Positions 8,300-15,782 of a stretch of DNA of 41,490 nucleotides are shown here, piece by piece. The DNA is from an uncultured Hungatella sp. (lineage in GTDB: Bacteria; Bacillota; Clostridia; Lachnospirales; Lachnospiraceae), in NCBI GenBank assembly GCA_910588505.1, contig CAJUPQ010000027.1:1-41490 (forward strand), written 5' to 3'. The notes under the pieces were generated by a model. The model was not told the DNA's origin and ran no database searches. It saw nothing but the letters and a program-made list of their open reading frames with translations. Position 1 is the stretch's first letter. Each line of letters opens with the position of its first letter. The position numbers and the translations under genes are program-made.

Positions 8300-9424
8300 T
8301 TACTGAAGGTCCAGAATCTGCTGATACAGATCCTCATGTCCCTTGGTGTTGTCCTCGATAACCTTCTTGGTCGCTTCCTGCCATGGAGCGATGTCAGACA
8401 CCTCAACAACATTTACACCCTCGCTCTTTAACTGCTCCAGAACCTCGTTCTCCTTCTTCTCGGAGTTGGCTCTGTTCTGCTCGGACGCGTACTTTCCGGC
8501 CTCCATGATGATAGCCTGCTGGTCAACCGTCAATTTCTCCCACGCCTCATCCGTGATGATAACCTGCACAGCACCCAGGGTATGACCATCCAGGATCAGA
8601 GTCGGAGCAACCTCCGGGAACGCGTTAGACTTATAATTGGCGATGGGCTGCTCAGCGCCGTCCACAACGCCGGTCTGCAGAGCAGAGTACAGCTCGTTAA
8701 AGGAAACAACTGTGGGAGATGCGCCAAGTCCCTCTACCAGACCGTTCATAACCGGGTCGTTGGACACACGCAGCTTCATGCCCTTCAGATCCTCAATGCC
8801 TGCAATCTCTTTCACTGTAAAGAAGTGACGGAATCCTTCCTCGCCATAGTACAGACCTCTGACGCCGGAACCGTTCTCCTGGGACTCCAGCAGAAATTCC
8901 TCAGCCAATGGGCTGGTAGCGAAATTCCAGAAATGGTCGCGGTTTACAAAGGTGTATGGCAGGGACAGAAGCATAGATTTCTCTCCGCCGTAGCTGGTCA
9001 GAGCAAATGCGGAGATACGGGACATGTCGATGGTTCCGCCGCCGCCCAGCATGGTATCCAGAACGTCGTTCTCAGAACCGAGAACACCGCTGGCCTGTAC
9101 GTCGATCTTAATCTTTCCATTGGAAAGCTCCTCAACCTTGGTCTTAAAATCCGTAGCCATCTGGCCTACGATGGTGTCCAGAGGGTTAACCTCAGCGTAT
9201 ACCAGAGTGATCTCCGGCATATCGTCCGTGTTGTACGCCCCGGAGCCGCCTGCGCTGTCCCCAGCCGGAGCTGCCGTGGTCTCCCCTCCTGCCACCGGAG
9301 CTGCTGTCGTCTCTGCTGCCGGAGCCGCCGTAGTGGGCTCATCCGGGCTCTTCAGCCCGCAGCCTGCAAGACTTCCCGCCGCCATGGCAGCACACAGAAC
9401 GGAAACAATCAATTTCTTTTTCAT
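8300..9424 (-). CDS. dctP: TRAP transporter substrate-binding lipoprotein (DctP family), first copy
   Basis: A 374-residue DctP-family binding protein, first gene of the TRAP operon. The signal peptide MKKKLIVSVLCAAMAAGSLAGC ends in a lipobox (SLAGC). A low-complexity Thr/Ala/Pro/Gly linker with TTAAP repeats follows up to about residue 70. The binding domain shows ASGVLGSENDVLDTMLGGG, LKGMKLRVSNDPVMNGLVE (conserved substrate arginine) and NELYSALQTGVVDGAEQP, all typical of the family. The frame stays open upstream, but the ATG at 9424 has AGAGGAGGAAG and gives a proper signal peptide. The ligand cannot be told from sequence; acidic sugars and dicarboxylates are common ones. Confidence 0.93.
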   Translation of the reverse strand: MKKKLIVSVLCAAMAAGSLAGCGLKSPDEPTTAAPAAETTAAPVAGGETTAAPAGDSAGGSGAYNTDDMPEITLVYAEVNPLDTIVGQMATDFKTKVEELSNGKIKIDVQASGVLGSENDVLDTMLGGGGTIDMSRISAFALTSYGGEKSMLLSLPYTFVNRDHFWNFATSPLAEEFLLESQENGSGVRGLYYGEEGFRHFFTVKEIAGIEDLKGMKLRVSNDPVMNGLVEGLGASPTVVSFNELYSALQTGVVDGAEQPIANYKSNAFPEVAPTLILDGHTLGAVQVIITDEAWEKLTVDQQAIIMEAGKYASEQNRANSEKKENEVLEQLKSEGVNVVEVSDIAPWQEATKKVIEDNTKGHEDLYQQILDLQ

Positions 9425-9502
9425 GATACACTTCCTCCTCTTTTCTAAAGTTAAACTTTGCTTTGGCTTAAAGCCTCTTAACGCATTTTTAACGCTGTAT
9501 TC

Positions 9503-9555
9503 ATTATAAAAAAATTTTTGCCCTATGAACACAGTAAATTTTTGTGAAACATAGG
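9503..9555 (-). promoter_or_regulatory. dctP promoter with overlapping dyad, candidate response-regulator operator
   Basis: On the minus strand TATAAT (9508-9503) lies 17 bases from a poor -35 (TGTTCA, 9531-9526). An inverted repeat, CCTATG...CATAGG (9522-9527 and 9550-9555), and a repeated CAAAAATTT overlap or abut the -35. A poor -35 with adjoining repeats suits an activator-dependent promoter. The AraC-type regulator encoded just upstream is the obvious candidate; that is inference. Confidence 0.5.
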
Positions 9556-9618
9556 ACAATTTTATCCATATTCTATTTTCTCTTTATACACTTCACACAA
9601 CCAGTCGTCAAATGATTA

Positions 9619-10572
9619 TCACTCTCTCTGAAATATGCACATGCGGTACTCCGTAGGCGTCTGCCCGGTGATCCGCTTAAACACCCTGGCAAAGTAATTG
9701 GAATCCATGTACCCCACAGCCCTTCCCACATCCTTCACATTGACCGTAGGCTGTTTTAACATCCGTTTCGCCTCCTTTACCCGGTACTCCGTAAGGTAGG
9801 ACGTAAAGTTCTTGCTGAAACACTGCTTGAACAACTTACAGAAATAAGCTTCCGAGTAATTCATGGCCCTGGCCAGATCCTGCATAGAAATGTCGTACAT
9901 ATAATTTTCCTGTATATAGCGAAAGATCAGCTGCGTCACCTTGTCCATCCGCACGTTGCCGGACTCCTCCCCCTCCTCCTGGGTCTGCCGCCCGAAGTCT
10001 GTGGAAACCTCCCCGCTTTCCACCCCTCTGCCGCGGGCACCCGCAGTCTCATGTTCTCTGTTTTCCTCATTGCCAACCCCTGCGGGATCCTGACCGCTTC
10101 CATGGACGCTTCTAAGCTTTGGCCTCCCCGTTTCTGCCTGTGGCCCCTCTCCATGGCCCGGGCTGTCACTGACATTCCCGCCCCTGCTCCCCTCATGGGC
10201 GTCCGCCTGCCGCATAGCCTCGTCCATTACCAGCATCAGCTCCTGCTCATCATAAGGCTTCAAGAGGTAATCCAGCGCCCGAACCGTTATGGCCTTTTTC
10301 GCGTAGGAAAACTCGTCGAAAGCCGTGAGAAAAATAATGCTGCACTCCTTATCCTTCTTGCGGATCTGCTCCGCCGCCTCAATGCCGTTGATACCCGGCA
10401 TCTCGATATCCAGTATCAAGATCTGGATATGCTCCCTCTCATAAATCTCCAGCGCCTCCCTGCCATTCTCCGCCTGAAAGATCTCGCACTGTCCCTTTAG
10501 ATTCTTGTCCAGCGTCCTGAAAAGCACGGTCCTCTCAATCATCTCGTCATCCGCGATCAACACCCGATACAT
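9619..10572 (-). CDS. AraC-family response regulator (YesN-like)
   Basis: A 317-residue response regulator. Residues 1-120 are a receiver domain with the acidic pair D8/D9, the phosphoacceptor D55 in ILILDIEMPG, T83 and K105. Residues 215-317 are an AraC-type double helix-turn-helix (MQDLARAMNYSEAYFCKLFK and VKDVGRAVGYMDSNYFARVF). Between them is an unusually charged Gly/Arg/Glu-rich linker of about 90 residues with no recognisable fold. The ATG at 10572 follows AAGGAGGG. It lies 23 bases after the kinase gene and upstream of the TRAP operon, which it probably activates. Confidence 0.93.
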   Translation of the reverse strand: MYRVLIADDEMIERTVLFRTLDKNLKGQCEIFQAENGREALEIYEREHIQILILDIEMPGINGIEAAEQIRKKDKECSIIFLTAFDEFSYAKKAITVRALDYLLKPYDEQELMLVMDEAMRQADAHEGSRGGNVSDSPGHGEGPQAETGRPKLRSVHGSGQDPAGVGNEENREHETAGARGRGVESGEVSTDFGRQTQEEGEESGNVRMDKVTQLIFRYIQENYMYDISMQDLARAMNYSEAYFCKLFKQCFSKNFTSYLTEYRVKEAKRMLKQPTVNVKDVGRAVGYMDSNYFARVFKRITGQTPTEYRMCIFQRE

Positions 10573-10595
10573 GATACTGATACCCTCCTTATCAC

Positions 10596-12110
10596 CTAAT
10601 CCGGATCCTCCCGGTCCTCCCTGGGAATCCACATCTGGATCACCGTCCCCCGGCCCTCCTTGCTGTAGATCCTCACCTGTCCGTTTTTGTACATAGTGTG
10701 TACCCTCTTATATATATTTCCAAGTCCAATACCTGCCTTCGACATGCCCTTTCCATTATCCCCCGTTCCGTTTTTCAGCGCTGAGCAGATCTCCTCGTAC
10801 CGCCTGACAGACATGCCCACGCCTGTGTCCGCCACGGAGACCACCACATAGTTCTCATCCTCCCACGCCCGAAGGAACACCTTCCCGCCCCGCTCCTTCT
10901 TGGCGATACCGTGGATAATCGCGTTCTCCACCAGCGGCTGCAGGGTAAAGGCGGGGATCATCACCACCGCCGGGTCCAGTTCCAGCTTATACTCATACAC
11001 GATCCGGCCGCCAAAACGCATCCCCTGGATAAACATGTAATCCTCCACAACCTTTAATTCCCGCTCCAGCATCACGATCTGCTCCGACATTTTCAGATTA
11101 TAGCGAAACAGACTGCCAAGACTGGTAATCATCTGTTCCGTGGTCTGGGCCTCCTCCAGCTTGGCCATGCCAGAAATCGTATTCAGGGTGTTAAACAGAA
11201 AATGGGGATTAATCTGGCTTTTTAAAAGCTCCAGTCTGGCAGCCTCCAGCTGTTTCTCCGTCTCCACCTTCTCCATCTCTTCCTTATAGAGCAGCTCCGC
11301 GATCTCGCTGTTCTTCTTCAGAGTATTAATATAGCCTTCCGTGGCGTGCTTCATCTTGTTAAAAGCTTTCACCAGCTCCCCCATCTCATCCTTATTGTCC
11401 ATGGTCAGATCCGGCTCGCTGAAATCATATTTGGCAATCTTCTGGCTGCTGCCTGCCAGCATAACGATAGGATTTACTATGGTCTTGGACAGGATTCTGG
11501 TAAATCCAATGGTCACGGCTACCACAAACACAGAAAAACCCAGGATCAGATACCGCATTCGATAAACGATGGGAAGCTTCTGCTGATAACTGCCGCTTCC
11601 CTCCTTAAGTGTCACCTGCACCAGCCGTCTGGCGTAGGTCTGCAAGTATGCCTGCATATCATAAACTCTGTACAGCTGTGAGATAAACCCCTCCTCCCCA
11701 TGATCCATATCAAGGATGCTGTCCCGAAAACCACAGTAATTCTCATAGCTGTTCTTCACGTTCCAAGTCCTGGCATACCGCTCGCTGCCGATCTTCCCAT
11801 AGTCAAAAGGCAGGGAGCGAAGGCACCGCTCCGTCCTGACGCAGGCCAGCACAAATTCCTGCCGCTTATCCTCATTCCTGCTGCGCACATAGGCCTCAAA
11901 CGCCCTTACCTCCAGCTCCATGGCTTCCTGAAAATCATGGCACCGGGAATTGTCATCCAAGATCACATTAAAATTCCCCATAACAAAATTCATAGCCACC
12001 ACATTGATGATTGCGGAAATCCCCATAACACAAACCACCATCACCACAAAAAGGCCAAGCTTTTTCTTTAAGGACGCATTATTCCACTGGTTTTTAACGG
12101 CTCTAACCAT
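10596..12110 (-). CDS. Sensor histidine kinase (YesM/LytS-type)
   Basis: A 504-residue membrane sensor kinase. A first membrane helix (residues 17-42) and a second (185-207) flank an extracellular domain of about 140 residues. A HAMP region follows, then a His_kinase domain with H303 in SQINPHFLFNTLNTISGMAK, and a HATPase with QPLVENAIIHGIAKKE, VADTGVGM and AGIGLGNIYKRV. The start at 12110 has AAAGGAAAGGG upstream; the open frame before it is not needed. It heads the set kinase-regulator-TRAP, so it probably senses the TRAP substrate or, with a binding protein, its complex. Confidence 0.93.
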   Translation of the reverse strand: MVRAVKNQWNNASLKKKLGLFVVMVVCVMGISAIINVVAMNFVMGNFNVILDDNSRCHDFQEAMELEVRAFEAYVRSRNEDKRQEFVLACVRTERCLRSLPFDYGKIGSERYARTWNVKNSYENYCGFRDSILDMDHGEEGFISQLYRVYDMQAYLQTYARRLVQVTLKEGSGSYQQKLPIVYRMRYLILGFSVFVVAVTIGFTRILSKTIVNPIVMLAGSSQKIAKYDFSEPDLTMDNKDEMGELVKAFNKMKHATEGYINTLKKNSEIAELLYKEEMEKVETEKQLEAARLELLKSQINPHFLFNTLNTISGMAKLEEAQTTEQMITSLGSLFRYNLKMSEQIVMLERELKVVEDYMFIQGMRFGGRIVYEYKLELDPAVVMIPAFTLQPLVENAIIHGIAKKERGGKVFLRAWEDENYVVVSVADTGVGMSVRRYEEICSALKNGTGDNGKGMSKAGIGLGNIYKRVHTMYKNGQVRIYSKEGRGTVIQMWIPREDREDPD

Positions 12111-12152
12111 GATACCCTTTCCTTTGCGCATCTTCCATATCCATATTCCTAT

Positions 12153-12181
12153 ATCATACCACATTTCCCCCGCTATTTGAA
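12153..12181 (-). promoter_or_regulatory. Promoter of the YesM-type kinase gene
   Basis: On the minus strand TTCAAA (12181-12176) and TATGAT (12158-12153) are separated by 17 bases. They lie directly after the larC terminator and about 45 bases before the kinase start. The -35 box is weak. Confidence 0.45.
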
Positions 12182-12182
12182 G

Positions 12183-12226
12183 CAAAAAGAAGCCGCCGCG
12201 CCAAATCCGGCCAGCGCGGCAGCTTA
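12183..12226 (-). terminator. Rho-independent terminator of the lar operon
   Basis: On the minus strand AAGCTGCCGCGC (12225-12214) pairs with GCGCGGCGGCTT (12201-12190), almost perfectly, and CTTTTTG follows. It lies about 75 bases after the larC stop and separates lar transcription from the kinase gene. Confidence 0.88.
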
Positions 12227-12300
12227 CACTTCTTATTTTCTCTGTCTTTCCGGTCCTATATCAACGCCTGTTTCAGCCAGCAGATTCGGCAGCCACAGGC

Positions 12301-13608
12301 TTATAACTCATCTATACAATGCTTCTGAACGGTCTGGTACACCTGGGAAAACGGCGCCTGACACTCCCTGGCAAGCCTGGCCACGCTCTCATACTCCGGG
12401 TAGAACCTTTTCACCCCTCTTGCCTCACACACTTTCACCTGCGCCTGACCGAACACCGTGTCCACCATCCTCTCTTCCCGTCTAAGCACTGTCCGTTCCA
12501 TCTTCATCCGGCGAATCCCGATGGTGGTCGTCTCCCGAAAGATGATCTGTTCCAGCTTCTCAATATCTTCCTCCCCGCAGATGACATTCAGCTGCCAGGC
12601 AGGCCGGTTCTTCTTCATAAATACCGGCATGTAATGGACGTCTCTGGCCCCGGCCTCAAACAACCGCTCCATCACATACCCCAGAACCTCCCCGCTGCAG
12701 TCGTCAATATTGCTTTCCAGCTTGCAGATCACATCCTGGCTTCCGGTCCGGTCCCGGATCATCATGGCTCTTAAAATACCAGGCCGCTCATAGCTCCTCT
12801 TTCCTGCCCCGATTCCCACCTTTTCCACCGCAAAATCTCTTGGAAGCGTCTCGGACGTGCGGACCGCCGCCACGATGGCAGCTCCTGTAGGAGTCACGAA
12901 TTCCCCCTCCGCGTCCACGATCCGCACCGGAAGCTTATGAGATTCCATAATATTGGCCACCGCTGGAACCGGAACTGGAAGAATCCCATGCTGGCACCGA
13001 ACAGTCCCTGTTCCCTCGCACAGCATTGGGACGATCACCTCATGGATATCTAAATTGTCCAGACAAACTGCCGCCGCCACAATGTCCACAATGGAATCCA
13101 CTGCCCCCACCTCATGGAAGTGAACCTCATCGATCGGAACATTGTGGGCTTTTGATTCCGCCTGGGCCAGAATCTCAAAGATCCTCAGAGCCAGTTTTTT
13201 AGCCCTGTCCGTCATACTCCCCTGACTAATGATCTGGCGGATCTCACTCATCCCCCGGTGCTCATGGTGGTGATGGTGGTGGGTATCCTCGTGGCTTTCT
13301 CCATGTTCATGGTGATGGTGGTGCATATGATCCTCCCCATGGACATGACTGTGATCATGGCCATGCAGATACTCCATATCGTGGTCATGATTCTCATGCT
13401 CCTTGTCCAGGATCACCCGAAAATCACAAGCATCGATCCCTGATTTTACCACCCTCCTGATCTCGATCCGAAAACCCGAAACCGGCAGGCTCTTTAGCGC
13501 CTCCGTAAGGACCTTCTCGTCCGCCCCCAGATCCAGAAGCGCCGCAACGGTCATATCCCCGCTGATTCCCGAATAGCACTCCAAATAAAGTTTCATTCCC
13601 TTATCCAT
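12301..13608 (-). CDS. larC: Nickel-pincer cofactor biosynthesis protein LarC (nickel insertase)
   Basis: A 435-residue LarC, the CTP-dependent enzyme that inserts nickel into the pincer mononucleotide of the lactate racemase family. The N-terminus LYLECYSGISGDMTVAALLD and the segment DEVHFHEVGAVDSIVDIVAA are family signatures. Residues 71-117 hold 23 histidines among Asp and Glu, a probable nickel-binding or storage stretch. The gene is a single frame, unlike the frameshifted larC1/larC2 known from Lactobacillus plantarum. The ATG at 13608 follows GAGAGGATGAGAAC. It ends the larB-larE-larC operon before a strong terminator. Confidence 0.95.
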   Translation of the reverse strand: MDKGMKLYLECYSGISGDMTVAALLDLGADEKVLTEALKSLPVSGFRIEIRRVVKSGIDACDFRVILDKEHENHDHDMEYLHGHDHSHVHGEDHMHHHHHEHGESHEDTHHHHHHEHRGMSEIRQIISQGSMTDRAKKLALRIFEILAQAESKAHNVPIDEVHFHEVGAVDSIVDIVAAAVCLDNLDIHEVIVPMLCEGTGTVRCQHGILPVPVPAVANIMESHKLPVRIVDAEGEFVTPTGAAIVAAVRTSETLPRDFAVEKVGIGAGKRSYERPGILRAMMIRDRTGSQDVICKLESNIDDCSGEVLGYVMERLFEAGARDVHYMPVFMKKNRPAWQLNVICGEEDIEKLEQIIFRETTTIGIRRMKMERTVLRREERMVDTVFGQAQVKVCEARGVKRFYPEYESVARLARECQAPFSQVYQTVQKHCIDEL

Positions 13609-13635
13609 GTTCTCATCCTCTCTTTCTCGTTTCCT

Positions 13636-14490
13636 TCAAAGCTTCTGACCCGTTCCACGTTTTGTCTCCTCTTTGACCCTGCAAGGCAGCCCTTCATCCA
13701 TACTCCCTGACCGAAATCCCTCCAGATCCAGGGTCACGTACCCATATCCCAGAGCTTTCAGTTTCCGCGCAATATCTTTCCTCTCCCCCACCAGCCTTTC
13801 CAGATCTTTTTCATCTGCCTCAATCCTGGCCACATCGCCATGGACTCTCAGCCTCACATTATAAAGCCCCAGGCCTTTTAAATAATCTTCCCCCTGCCCA
13901 ACCCTTCTCAGCTTGTCTACAGTAAGCGTCTCCCCATAGGGAAACCGGGTGGCCAGACAGGGCGCGGCCGGCCGGTTTGCCACGGATATCCCGTATTCCT
14001 CCGCCAGCTGACGCACCTGCGTCTTCGTAAGCCCCGCCTCTTTTAAAGGACTTTGAATCCCCAGCTCCTCCAAAGCCCTAAGGCCCGGGCGGTACTGCTT
14101 TAAGTCATCCACGTTGGTTCCGTCCAGAACCACCTTCGCCCCCGCCTGTTTAGCCGCATCTTTGACAGCTTTAAACAGATACTTCTTACAGCGGTAACAC
14201 CTATCCACCGGATTGCGCTCAATTCCGGCAGCCTGCAGCTCCCGGACTTCAAGGACCATATGCTCTGCCCCCATCTCCAGGGCTACCTTTCTTGCAATCT
14301 CCATATCCTCTGCAGGATGCAGCTCTGTGCCGGCAGTCACAGCCAGCACCTGGGTTCCTTTCTCTTTCGCGTGTATCACAGCCAGCTTCAAAAGCAGCCC
14401 CGAATCCGCGCCTCCGGAAAATGCTACCGCCACATCTCCATCCGCATACTCGTCCATAAGCTGGTGCAGCCGTCTTTGCTTCTCATCCAT
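13636..14490 (-). CDS. larE: Pyridinium-dithiocarboxylate mononucleotide synthase LarE (sulfur transferase)
   Basis: A 284-residue PP-loop ATP pyrophosphatase of the LarE family, which converts the LarB product's carboxylates to thiocarboxylates. The SGGADS PP-loop is at residues 25-30. C178 in RPAAPCLATRFPYGE matches the position of the sacrificial cysteine of L. plantarum LarE. A further pair, C98 and C101 (VDRCYRCKKYLF), makes a three-cysteine set like that in homologues reported to carry a 4Fe-4S cluster and work catalytically. The start at 14490 overlaps the larB stop by eight bases, indicating translational coupling. larC follows after 27 bases. Confidence 0.95.
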   Translation of the reverse strand: MDEKQRRLHQLMDEYADGDVAVAFSGGADSGLLLKLAVIHAKEKGTQVLAVTAGTELHPAEDMEIARKVALEMGAEHMVLEVRELQAAGIERNPVDRCYRCKKYLFKAVKDAAKQAGAKVVLDGTNVDDLKQYRPGLRALEELGIQSPLKEAGLTKTQVRQLAEEYGISVANRPAAPCLATRFPYGETLTVDKLRRVGQGEDYLKGLGLYNVRLRVHGDVARIEADEKDLERLVGERKDIARKLKALGYGYVTLDLEGFRSGSMDEGLPCRVKEETKRGTGQKL

Positions 14491-15250
14491 TGCTCTCTCC
14501 TCCCACTGCCAGCCGGTTCATCTGGGTAGCCAGATATCCAGCTCCATACCCGTTGTCAATATTCACCACCGCGATCCCGTTGGCACAGGAATTGATCATG
14601 GTCAAAAGAGCCGAAAGTCCGTGAAAATTAGCCCCGTACCCCACCGAGGTGGGAACCGCTATGACCGGTCTGCTTACCATGCCTCCTATAACGCTGGCCA
14701 AGGCTCCCTCCATCCCTGCCACCGCCACCACACAGTTAGCCTTCCGTATAGTCTCCATCCGGTTAAGAAGCCTGTGGATCCCGCTGACCCCCACGTCATA
14801 GATCCGCTCCACATAGGCGCCAAAAAACTCCGCTGTCTGAGCTGCTTCCTCCGCCACCGGAATATCTGCCGTCCCCGCCGTACACACCGCCACATTGCCC
14901 ATAAGCTCTTTATCCTTACTTTGAATCTTTAACACGCGGGACACCGGGTCATAACTGGCCTGGGGAAACCTGCCCCGGATCAGTTCAAACTGCGCCTTTG
15001 TGGCCCTGGTACCTAAAACTTCCCCCTCCTTTTCATAAAGCCGCTCATAAATAGCCTCCAGATGGTCGTCTGTCTTGCCGCTGCAAAAGACCACCTCCCC
15101 AAATCCGGTCCTCTCTTTCCTGCTGATATCTAACTTGGCATATCCCATCTCCTCATACCTGCCTATATGAATCAGCTGACCTGCCTCCTCCACGGATAAA
15201 GTCCCCTCTTTTACCTGTTCTAAGATCTGCTGGATATTATTCTCCTTCAT
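14483..15250 (-). CDS. larB: Nickel-pincer cofactor biosynthesis protein LarB
   Basis: LarB carboxylates and hydrolyses nicotinic acid adenine dinucleotide, the first step of pincer cofactor synthesis. It is 255 residues long. The N-terminal helical part (ILEQVKEGTLSVEEAGQLI) is typical. The C-terminal half is PurE-like, with VAVAGMEGALASVIGG, PVIAVPTSVGYGANFHG and VVNIDNGYGAG. The frame is open for another 64 codons upstream, but the ATG at 15250 has AGAAGGAGAG and matches the family N-terminus. The upstream stretch is therefore read as an untranslated leader (see the larB leader feature). Confidence 0.94.
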   Translation of the reverse strand: MKENNIQQILEQVKEGTLSVEEAGQLIHIGRYEEMGYAKLDISRKERTGFGEVVFCSGKTDDHLEAIYERLYEKEGEVLGTRATKAQFELIRGRFPQASYDPVSRVLKIQSKDKELMGNVAVCTAGTADIPVAEEAAQTAEFFGAYVERIYDVGVSGIHRLLNRMETIRKANCVVAVAGMEGALASVIGGMVSRPVIAVPTSVGYGANFHGLSALLTMINSCANGIAVVNIDNGYGAGYLATQMNRLAVGGESNG

Positions 15251-15449
15251 AAAATCTCTCTCCTTCTGGTATTGCCGTGTTTTCTCCCCCATATCCCGTT
15301 CCTCTGGTTCCACACAAAAAGCCATGAAAGTAACAGCCCCTTCTGGCGGCTCATTGCCTTCACAGCTTCCCCATATCCTGTGCCAAATGCCAAATCTGCT
15401 CTCCACGGCTTCTGCCGTCTGCGCCTGCTTATACAGGCCCATTGATCTG
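15251..15449 (-). promoter_or_regulatory. Long structured larB leader, candidate riboswitch
   Basis: From the expected transcription start (about 15449) to the larB ATG there are about 200 bases. On the minus strand the first part can fold into GCCTG/CAGGC and ACGGC/GCCGT hairpins, and CACAG can pair with CTGTG. It then runs into a terminator-like hairpin with a T-run (15316-15347). An upstream TTTGGC can pair with GCCAGA of the terminator's 5' arm, giving an alternative antiterminator. This is the arrangement of a transcription attenuator. I do not recognise the aptamer class. It could instead be an unannotated N-terminal extension, since the frame is open. Confidence 0.45.
15316..15347 (-). 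terminator. Terminator-like hairpin inside the larB leader (attenuator)
   Basis: On the minus strand GCCAGAAG (15347-15340) pairs with CTTTCATGGC (15330-15321), with one bulged base, over a nine-base loop. It is followed at once by TTTTTGTG. It lies about 66 bases upstream of the larB start, so terminating here would switch the operon off. Confidence 0.5.
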
Positions 15450-15455
15450 TCCCCG

Positions 15456-15485
15456 ATTATACCAGACCATCAATGTCCATGTCAA
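15456..15485 (-). promoter_or_regulatory. larB: Promoter of larBEC
   Basis: On the minus strand a consensus TTGACA (15485-15480) and TATAAT (15461-15456) are separated by 18 bases. The predicted start is near 15449, leaving a leader of about 200 bases before larB. Confidence 0.75.
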
Positions 15486-15596
15486 GATTCCTGTCCCTTC
15501 CATTTCCAGGTTTTCAAGGGCCACATACCTCTCCATAGCCGCATAATTTCATAAAATTCAGATAGACTTACCTTGCTGATTATCATACTATAATAA

Positions 15597-15656
15597 CAGG
15601 TAGTCCGTAAGCGCTTTCAGTGAAATGTTTCATCCCCCGGCTTTCAGGATTACCTG
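15597..15656. repeat. Inverted repeat with internal CUGAAAGC repeats, function unknown
   Basis: CAGGTAGTCC (15597-15606) pairs with GGATTACCTG (15647-15656). On the plus strand this is a continuous 10-pair stem with one G-U, while on the minus strand it has an A-C mismatch. The loop holds a small TGAA/TTCA hairpin and a repeated CTTTCAG. A TATAAT (15589-15594) just before it could start a plus-strand transcript near 15601. The rest of the 15486-15714 gap shows nothing else. Confidence 0.5.
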
Positions 15657-15714
15657 CCCATATTAACCCTGTAACTTTCTTTGTCTTCTCATCCGAAAGG
15701 ATATCGTGGACATG

Positions 15715-15741
15715 GAAAAAGGGACAGTATACCTGCCCCTT
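15715..15741 (-). terminator. Terminator of the ABC importer operon
   Basis: On the minus strand GGGGCAG pairs with CTGTCCC around GTATA, followed by TTTTTCC. It lies about 45 bases after the ATPase gene's stop. Confidence 0.85.
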
Positions 15742-15782
15742 GTCCTGTCATCTCATATCTTTTCACCAATGATTCAACATTT

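Noticed and set aside
13258..13400. Possible tandem repeat or CRISPR-like array in the CAT-rich stretch
   Set aside because: The periodicity comes from histidine codons in LarC; there are no conserved repeats with spacers.
13258..13443. Plus-strand frame rich in Met and Val opposite larC
   Set aside because: It is the complement of LarC's histidine-rich repeats (CAT/CAC codons), not a gene.
15251..15442. N-terminal extension of LarB by 64 residues from an ATG at 15442
   Set aside because: The ATG has no binding site and lies only about seven bases after the predicted transcription start. The ATG at 15250 has a strong binding site and fits the family. Kept as a leader instead, with the alternative stated.
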